Below are positions 22,762 to 27,153 of a stretch of 27,153 bases of DNA, one piece after another. Made by a program: the position numbers and the translations under genes. Within the stretch, counting starts at the first letter, position 1. Each line of letters starts with the position of its first letter. The stretch spans positions 1-27,153 of the forward strand of contig JAILEJ010000355.1 in NCBI GenBank assembly GCA_024688095.1, in the 5' to 3' direction. The notes under the pieces are model-generated. The model made no database searches and was not told the origin of the DNA. It saw nothing but the letters and a program-made list of their open reading frames with translations. This DNA is from Butyrivibrio sp. (lineage in GTDB: Bacteria > Bacillota > Clostridia > Lachnospirales > Lachnospiraceae).

Positions 22762-24060
22762 TTACACGTATACGTAATCATTAAGAACCGGCTGCAGGCC
22801 ACCATTTTCCATATCATTCATCATTTTATCTATTGAACGGTTATCATTTATTTCAAACTGCTCATCACCTGCTGCTTCATCTATGCCAGCTTCCCGACTT
22901 ACATCAATATGACCATTTTCGTCACTATCGTCATACTTCTCCTCATGATCTCCAATACCTGTAGAAACACCGGCTGAAACCTTAGTTGCACATATTCTTG
23001 CAATACCATTCCTAAACTCTGCAGACTCCCTGCTGGATACAGTTATTCCTACATATGGAAGAAAAATTCTGTAAGCACACAGTACCTGGCAAAGTTCTCT
23101 TTCTCCCACATCACGAGGATTTATCTTTTCATTATTAACTATCGGACGCAAACGCGGGCAGCTAAGAGAAAGTTCTGCATGTGGAAATCTTCTGTTGATG
23201 TGATAGACATGAAGAGCACTGGCAAGAGCATCCTTACGAAAATCATCCAATCCTAAAAGTGCCGAAAAGCCTGCTCCTCGCATTCCAGCCATTAGTGCTC
23301 TTTCCTGTGCATCAAATCTATATGGCCATACTCTTTTATGACCAAGTAAATGTAAAGTTTCATACTTATCACTGTTATATGTTTCCTGAAATACTGTTAC
23401 ATAATCTACTCCGCATTCATGCAGATATTTATACTCATCAACGTTTACAGGATAAATTTCTATGCCTATGTTCCTAAAATATTTTTTGGCAATTTTTACT
23501 GCCTGTCCAATATATTCTATATTAGAATAATATCTGCTCTCACCTGTGAGCATAAGAATTTCTTCCATTCCGGTTTTAGCAATAACTGACATTTCATGGT
23601 CGATTTCTTCAAATGTAAGCTTCTTTCGTTTTATATTATTATAACAATTAAATCCGCAATAAACACAATAATTCTGGCAGTAATTCGCTATATAAAGAGG
23701 AGTAAAAATATATACAGTGTTACCAAAATGCTGCTCTGTAAGGAGTGTTGCTTTCTCTGCCATTTGCTCAAGAAAAGGAGCTGCAGCAGGTGAAAGCAGA
23801 GCTTTGAAGTCTTCAATAGAACAGTTTTTATGACTAAGAGCCCTTATAACATCTGCGCTTGTATATATGGAATAATCATAATTATTCATTTCTTCAATAA
23901 CCTTATCCTTTATGTCCGATTTGACTATTTCCATGCCTTCCATATATTCCATATGATTCGTTCTATATGAAGGATCCTGCTCAAGTCTGTGTTTTCTATT
24001 TAGCGCTTCCTCAGGAAGCTTGTCACTATCTACAAAATAAATCTGATTTTCTTCGTTCAT
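22762..24060 (-). CDS. thiH: 2-iminoacetate synthase (radical SAM tyrosine lyase)
   Basis: ThiH cleaves tyrosine with a SAM radical to give dehydroglycine (2-iminoacetate) for thiazole synthesis, the anaerobic alternative to ThiO. The 4Fe-4S motif is CQNYCVYC (Cys128, Cys132, Cys135). Other family blocks are EEILMLTGESR, IEIYPVNVDEY, VFQETYNSDKY and LSCPRLRP, and the C-terminal QFEINDNRS closes the barrel. It is 432 aa, against about 375 in E. coli. About 36 extra residues precede MEYMEGMEIVKSDI, and an acidic insertion of roughly 30 residues (about 374-400, GDHEEKYDDSDENGHIDV and onward) splits the usual SAG...G.....D.QFEI region. An ATG at 23952 would remove the N-terminal extension, but neither start has a strong ribosome site. 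It lies between thiG and the thioredoxin gene. Confidence 0.95.
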   Translation of the reverse strand: MNEENQIYFVDSDKLPEEALNRKHRLEQDPSYRTNHMEYMEGMEIVKSDIKDKVIEEMNNYDYSIYTSADVIRALSHKNCSIEDFKALLSPAAAPFLEQMAEKATLLTEQHFGNTVYIFTPLYIANYCQNYCVYCGFNCYNNIKRKKLTFEEIDHEMSVIAKTGMEEILMLTGESRYYSNIEYIGQAVKIAKKYFRNIGIEIYPVNVDEYKYLHECGVDYVTVFQETYNSDKYETLHLLGHKRVWPYRFDAQERALMAGMRGAGFSALLGLDDFRKDALASALHVYHINRRFPHAELSLSCPRLRPIVNNEKINPRDVGERELCQVLCAYRIFLPYVGITVSSRESAEFRNGIARICATKVSAGVSTGIGDHEEKYDDSDENGHIDVSREAGIDEAAGDEQFEINDNRSIDKMMNDMENGGLQPVLNDYVYV

Positions 24061-24117
24061 AATTCCGTCTTCTTTCTCACTTATTTAAGCTTAATTCATA
24101 TGTAATCTAATGAAAAT

Positions 24118-24906
24118 TTATCTCAAAAATCCAGTCAGTGGATCAGATGCACTTCCACCTCTTGTGAGTACTCGTCCCATACCAGTAAGATATGCGGCCC
24201 GGCCCGCTTCGATTGCTTTTTTGAATGCCCCCGCCATAGCAGGAACATCTCCTGCTGTTGCTATTGCAGTATTTGCCATAATGGCTGCGGCTCCCATTTC
24301 CATCGCTTCACAAGCCTGAGACGGACGTCCGATTCCGGCATCAACAATAATAGGAAGCTCTATCTCATCAATAAGAATCTGGATAAAAGCTTTTGTTTCA
24401 AGTCCGCTATTACTTCCTATTGGAGCAGCAAGTGGCATGATAGCTGCCGCACCTGAATCTCTTAAGGATCTTGCAACATTTAAGTCCGGATACATATATG
24501 GAAGTACAACAAAGCCTTCTTTTGCAAGTAATTCCGTAGCTTTAATAGTCTCATAATTATCAGGAAGAAGATACTTTGTATCATTCATAATCTCAATCTT
24601 TACAAAATCACCGCACCCCATTTCACGGCTAAGCTTTGCTATGCGAACAGCTTCCTCAGCATTACGGGCTCCTGAAGTATTTGGAAGAAGTGTGACTCCC
24701 TTTGGTATAAAATCAAGTATGTTTTCTTTCTGCGCTGTGTTTGCGCGGCGAACTGCAAGAGTAATAATTTCAGCTCCTCCCTGCTCTACAGCAGCCTTTA
24801 TAAGATTAATATTATATTTCCCAGAACCAAGAATAAATCTGCTGTTAAATTCATGTCCTCCCAGTACTAATTTGTCATTTCTCATTTCTTTATAATCACT
24901 CATCAT
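24118..24906 (-). CDS. thiG: Thiazole synthase
   Basis: ThiG condenses deoxyxylulose-5-phosphate, 2-iminoacetate and sulfur from ThiS-thiocarboxylate into the thiazole ring. It is a 262-aa cytoplasmic TIM barrel, the usual length. Visible blocks are SRFILGSGKY, EIITLAVRR, the Schiff-base Lys103 in GDFVKIEIMND, PNTSGARNAEEAVR, the phosphate-binding PIIVDAGIGRPSQA, and AIMANTAIATAGDVPAMAGA. GAGGAG lies five bases before the first of two consecutive ATGs (24906, 24903); either may start translation. The gene sits 72 bases after thiF and 57 bases before thiH in the thi operon. Confidence 0.97.
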   Translation of the reverse strand: MMSDYKEMRNDKLVLGGHEFNSRFILGSGKYNINLIKAAVEQGGAEIITLAVRRANTAQKENILDFIPKGVTLLPNTSGARNAEEAVRIAKLSREMGCGDFVKIEIMNDTKYLLPDNYETIKATELLAKEGFVVLPYMYPDLNVARSLRDSGAAAIMPLAAPIGSNSGLETKAFIQILIDEIELPIIVDAGIGRPSQACEAMEMGAAAIMANTAIATAGDVPAMAGAFKKAIEAGRAAYLTGMGRVLTRGGSASDPLTGFLR

Positions 24907-24978
24907 TTAATCTCCTCTTTTTCCTACAAAACTTTTTAATATATAGCTTAATGATTTTCATCTTAAAAATAATCATAC

Positions 24979-25605
24979 CTATTCAAGCCCCAATATGAGT
25001 CTTATGACCTGGTTTGCCTGATGACCAGCCGTAACCATAACCCTCGGGGCCATCAATCCTACGCCTTCTTCTATATCTGTTTTTTCATCACCGCAGATAT
25101 AAAGTCTTCCAAGCTTATGAACCGTCTTTATATCATTGCAGCTACCAACTCCTGCCATTCCATTCCCCGATACAATTATCGTATTCGAAGTTTTTTCAAG
25201 CAGAGTATTTATAAGCATAGCCTTCTGATCAGCCTTATCAAAGGCTTCACACACAATAGGATATTCTTTAAAAAGTTCTATTGCATTTTTTTCTGTGACC
25301 TTTGTTAAACTACATCTGATATCAAGATACGGATTTATCTCTGCAAGAACTTCCAGAATGGCTTGTGTCTTGGGCTTTCCAAGCTGTGATATCCCATAAG
25401 CCTGTCGATTTAGATTTGTAGTATCTACGCGGTCAAAGTCCACCAAAAGCATATGTCCCACTCCTGATCTTGCCAGTGCTACTGCTATATTTGATCCAAG
25501 GCCTCCAAGACCCGCAACGGCAACTCTTGCATTTCGAAGTTTTTCCTGCATTTCCTTGCTGAAACGGCTGTCAAATGCCCTATCCAACTCTTCCTTTGCA
25601 ATCAT
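24979..25605 (-). CDS. thiF: ThiS adenylyltransferase
   Basis: ThiF adenylates the C-terminal glycine of ThiS before sulfur is loaded. It is a 208-aa E1-like enzyme of the short clostridial form. The nucleotide-binding GLGGLGSNIA is at 33-42, followed by LLVDFDRVDTTNLNRQ and FDKADQKAML. The long E. coli/MoeB form has two CxxC zinc pairs; these are absent here, as is usual in the short form. Cys171 in LYICGDE might be the acyl-transfer cysteine, but I cannot prove this. The ATG at 25605 overlaps the thiS stop in an ATGA arrangement, so translation is coupled to thiS. Confidence 0.95.
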   Translation of the reverse strand: MIAKEELDRAFDSRFSKEMQEKLRNARVAVAGLGGLGSNIAVALARSGVGHMLLVDFDRVDTTNLNRQAYGISQLGKPKTQAILEVLAEINPYLDIRCSLTKVTEKNAIELFKEYPIVCEAFDKADQKAMLINTLLEKTSNTIIVSGNGMAGVGSCNDIKTVHKLGRLYICGDEKTDIEEGVGLMAPRVMVTAGHQANQVIRLILGLE

Positions 25606-25799
25606 CAGCCACCTCCCACAAAAGAGACAACTTCTACCATATCTCCATCTTTCAGGATTCTTGAACCATATTCACATTTAGGCAGAATATCCATATTGAT
25701 TTCCACTGCAATTCGTGTCCTGTCATAACCTTTTGAAGTAATATAGGCTTCAACCGTCATGCCACCTACATTTTCTTCCTCTCCATTAATCTTTACCAT
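25605..25799 (-). CDS. thiS: Sulfur carrier protein ThiS
   Basis: A 64-aa ubiquitin-like carrier that brings sulfide as a C-terminal thiocarboxylate to ThiG. The frame begins MVKINGEEENV and ends VEVVSFVGGG; the terminal Gly-Gly is the essential feature and the length is normal. It is the first gene of the operon, downstream of a riboswitch-controlled leader. The ribosome site is poor: the nearest purine-rich stretch (GAGGA) lies about 15 bases upstream of the ATG, further than usual. Translation of thiF is coupled through the ATGA overlap. Confidence 0.95.
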   Translation of the reverse strand: MVKINGEEENVGGMTVEAYITSKGYDRTRIAVEINMDILPKCEYGSRILKDGDMVEVVSFVGGG

Positions 25800-25920
25800 G
25801 TGTCTTTATTTAGTCCTCTCATATAAACATTTTGATTAGACTAGTCCTTTCTCCCAAATTCTTCGGGGTAGTTATTTTAAGATTATTGTTTTTCATTAGA
25901 AATCATTGCTCCATTTTTTC

Positions 25921-25994
25921 CAAAAAAAGAGCAGAGTTATCATGAAGAATTTTCATACCCGAACAGGTGGTATGCCCCTTCATGACAGCTCTGC
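25921..25994 (-). terminator. Second, branched terminator hairpin in the thi leader
   Basis: On the minus strand GCAGAGCTGTCATGAAG (from 25994-25978) pairs with the complement of 25931-25947 at 16 of 17 positions, including one G-U. An inner stem CATACC/GGTATG lies in the loop, and the hairpin is followed by TCTTTTTTT. It lies between the first terminator and thiS, about 120 bases before thiS. It is a convincing intrinsic terminator in the direction of the operon, so it must be bypassed for thiS to be made. Confidence 0.8.
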
Positions 25995-26066
25995 CATCAC
26001 TCTCATCTTTTATTATTTTTTTATTTCGGTTTATAATTTGATAGGAAATCTGAAGAAATAATAATT

Positions 26067-26101
26067 AAAAAAAACCGATATACGCCATTGCAGTATATCG
26101 G
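26067..26101 (-). terminator. Riboswitch expression-platform terminator
   Basis: CCGATATAC and GTATATCGG form a perfect 9-bp stem with a 9-base loop, followed on the minus strand by eight T (26074-26067). It lies about 27 bases after the TPP aptamer, where a TPP-controlled terminator is expected. Confidence 0.9.
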
Positions 26102-26127
26102 TACATAAACATCATCTTATCATAGAT

Positions 26128-26226
26128 ATTATCGATTCCTACGTTGGCATTATCCAAATCAGGTTCATGGGTCGAGACAAATCAGTCTCCTCTCAGCCGG
26201 ATTTATCCAGCTCCCCTATCAACTTC
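26128..26226 (-). promoter_or_regulatory. TPP riboswitch (THI element)
   Basis: On the minus strand the conserved aptamer parts appear in order: GGGGAGCTGG, the CTGAGAG box, a P3-like stem GAGAC/GTCTC, GACCCATGAACCTGAT, GGATAATGCC and ACGTAGG. These match the TPP-binding core, with P2/P4 loops intact. The aptamer starts essentially at the predicted transcription start. In this class TPP binding normally favours the downstream terminator (26067-26101) and shuts off thiazole synthesis. Confidence 0.97.
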
Positions 26227-26227
26227 T

Positions 26228-27153
26228 TTGAAATTATACATTTTGAAAAATGTAATGTCAACAGGAATATCTTTAGTTTATTTGCTGTTTTCTGTGCCTT
26301 CAATGCAGACATATTCTGAAACAAGAAGTGAGTTATCCTCACTTGAAGATGCATATACAAATAAAGCAGGAATCTCTGTGTCCAATAACGTTACAGTAAG
26401 TGGTGTGGATTCATCTCAGGTATCTATACTTGGAGCCGGATTAAATGCTAATGCAAATGATTCTGTCTCATTCAACATTGGTTATACTGATGAAAGCTCC
26501 AAAAAAGCAATAAATACCAATTTATACACAAATGTACTTCAATTTGATATGAATCTCTCTAATGCAGGACGTGTATCAGAAGATGGAAATCTGGCTGTGC
26601 CTGTAGAGGTTACAATGCCTATACCTGAAGGATTAAGCAAAGATATTACCCTTACAATACTTCACTTCCACCATTCAGATAATGGTTACGATCTCATTCA
26701 CCCAAGATTCAACAGTGATGGTACTATTTCTTTCACAATTACTCACTTTAGTACCTTTGCTTTTGCAGATACTGTTAGTATTGGTGAAGAAGTATCAGAT
26801 TCGGCAGGTAACAAATATACTGTATCAGGAACAGATTCAGTTGAATTCACAGCTCCTTCAAGCCAAAAGATTAAAAGCATCTCACTTGGCGCAACTGTTA
26901 CTATCGGAAATAGTGAATATAAAATTACATCTATAGGAAAAAAAGCTTTTTCAGGATGTAAAAAGCTTTCAAAAATAACCATTGATAAAAATGTTACAGA
27001 GATCAAAGCTTCTGCCTTTAAAGGATGCAAAAAGCTTTCAAAAATAACTATTAAAAATCCTTCAATAAGCAAAATCGGGAAACAGGCATTTAAAAACATT
27101 TCATCAAAGGCTACTGTAACAATTAAGACCTCAAGCAAAAAAACTTACAAAAA
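26228..27153 (+). CDS. Secreted LRR (BspA-like) surface protein, N-terminal part; start uncertain
   Basis: A frame open from 26126 runs off the right edge. From TTG 26228 or TTG 26243 (alternatives: ATG 26255, ATG 26303) it begins with a signal-peptide-like stretch containing MSTGISLVYLLFSVPSMQTY. A beta-rich domain (codons about 40-180) follows, with VEVTMPIPEGLSKDITLTIL and ISFTITHFSTFAFAD, a pattern common in clostridial surface proteins. It then shows LRR_5 repeats (ITSIGKKAFSGCKKLSKITI, then EIKASAFKGCKKLSKITIKN, then SKIGKQAFKN). The GCKKLSKITI unit is also nearly repeated in DNA. No ribosome site precedes any of the possible starts, and the 5' part overlaps the thi promoter and lies next to the TPP aptamer. 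The frame may therefore be a 5'-truncated gene. Domain calls are good; start and expression are doubtful. Confidence 0.7.
   Translation, partial: MKLYILKNVMSTGISLVYLLFSVPSMQTYSETRSELSSLEDAYTNKAGISVSNNVTVSGVDSSQVSILGAGLNANANDSVSFNIGYTDESSKKAINTNLYTNVLQFDMNLSNAGRVSEDGNLAVPVEVTMPIPEGLSKDITLTILHFHHSDNGYDLIHPRFNSDGTISFTITHFSTFAFADTVSIGEEVSDSAGNKYTVSGTDSVEFTAPSSQKIKSISLGATVTIGNSEYKITSIGKKAFSGCKKLSKITIDKNVTEIKASAFKGCKKLSKITIKNPSISKIGKQAFKNISSKATVTIKTSSKKTYK
26233..26261 (-). promoter_or_regulatory. Consensus sigma-A promoter of the thi operon
   Basis: TTGACA (26261-26256) and TATAAT (26238-26233) on the minus strand are both perfect and separated by exactly 17 bases. The expected start point is about 26226, the beginning of the aptamer. 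The spacer contains the inverted repeat ACATTTT/AAAATGT. The promoter overlaps the first codons of the plus-strand LRR protein frame. Confidence 0.92.

Noticed and set aside
25800..25920. A short leader peptide (ATG TTT ATA TGA on the minus strand) before thiS
   Set aside because: Three codons with a poorly placed ribosome site are expected by chance, and nothing resembles an attenuator peptide.
26743..27138. Minus-strand open frame of 131 codons opposite the LRR protein
   Set aside because: The plus frame shows a signal-like peptide, a recognisable beta domain and LRR_5 repeats. The minus frame is a shadow of it.

Overview
The window looks like chromosomal DNA of a low-GC, Gram-positive anaerobe, most likely a Clostridia/Lachnospiraceae-type organism. 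This rests on AT-rich codon use, strong AGGAGG-type ribosome binding sites, the class of surface and transport proteins, and a thiS-thiF-thiG-thiH thiazole operon behind a TPP riboswitch. No species can be named from the sequence alone. No rRNA, tRNA, CRISPR array or insertion sequence was seen.

Layout. (1) 1-6862, minus strand: an efflux-type operon encoding a membrane-fusion adaptor with a giant coiled coil, a MacB-type ATPase, a MacB/FtsX-type permease, a response regulator and a sensor kinase. It is followed by the start of a thiamine pyrophosphokinase gene that runs off the left edge. (2) 6977-8098: nagA (GlcNAc-6-phosphate deacetylase). (3) 8191-14761, minus strand: the most interesting block. 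One lipoprotein carries two different substrate-binding domains, a polar amino acid type (SBP_bac_3) and a methionine/NlpA type, joined by a Ser/Asp/Glu linker. It is followed by metN, metI, two polar amino acid permeases and their ATPase. Together they encode one bifunctional receptor and two complete, unrelated ABC importers in one operon. A LysR-type regulator gene lies downstream with its own promoter. (4) 14877-17831: a GDSL/SGNH esterase (minus) and a divergent chemoreceptor (plus). A similar sequence motif lies upstream of lysR, the receptor operon and the esterase gene, which suggests one small regulon.

(5) 17982-21140: DNA glycosylase Tag; a TetR-like regulator divergent from a membrane-anchored sugar-phosphate-isomerase-like protein, with a large inverted repeat between them; and an LCM-type methyltransferase. 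(6) 21287-22352: back-to-back remnants of an alpha-L-rhamnosidase (minus) and an AraC regulator (plus). Both have lost their 5' halves at the shared junction. (7) 22425-26261, minus strand: a consensus promoter, TPP riboswitch, two successive terminator hairpins, then thiS, thiF, thiG, thiH and a thioredoxin-like gene. (8) 26228-27153, plus strand: the start of a secreted LRR (BspA-like) surface protein whose apparent signal-peptide codons overlap the thi promoter. It runs off the right edge.

Themes: amino acid (probably sulfur amino acid) uptake under LysR control, thiazole synthesis under TPP control, and envelope export/surface functions. Start codons were reassigned in several genes where the ribosome binding site favours a later codon.
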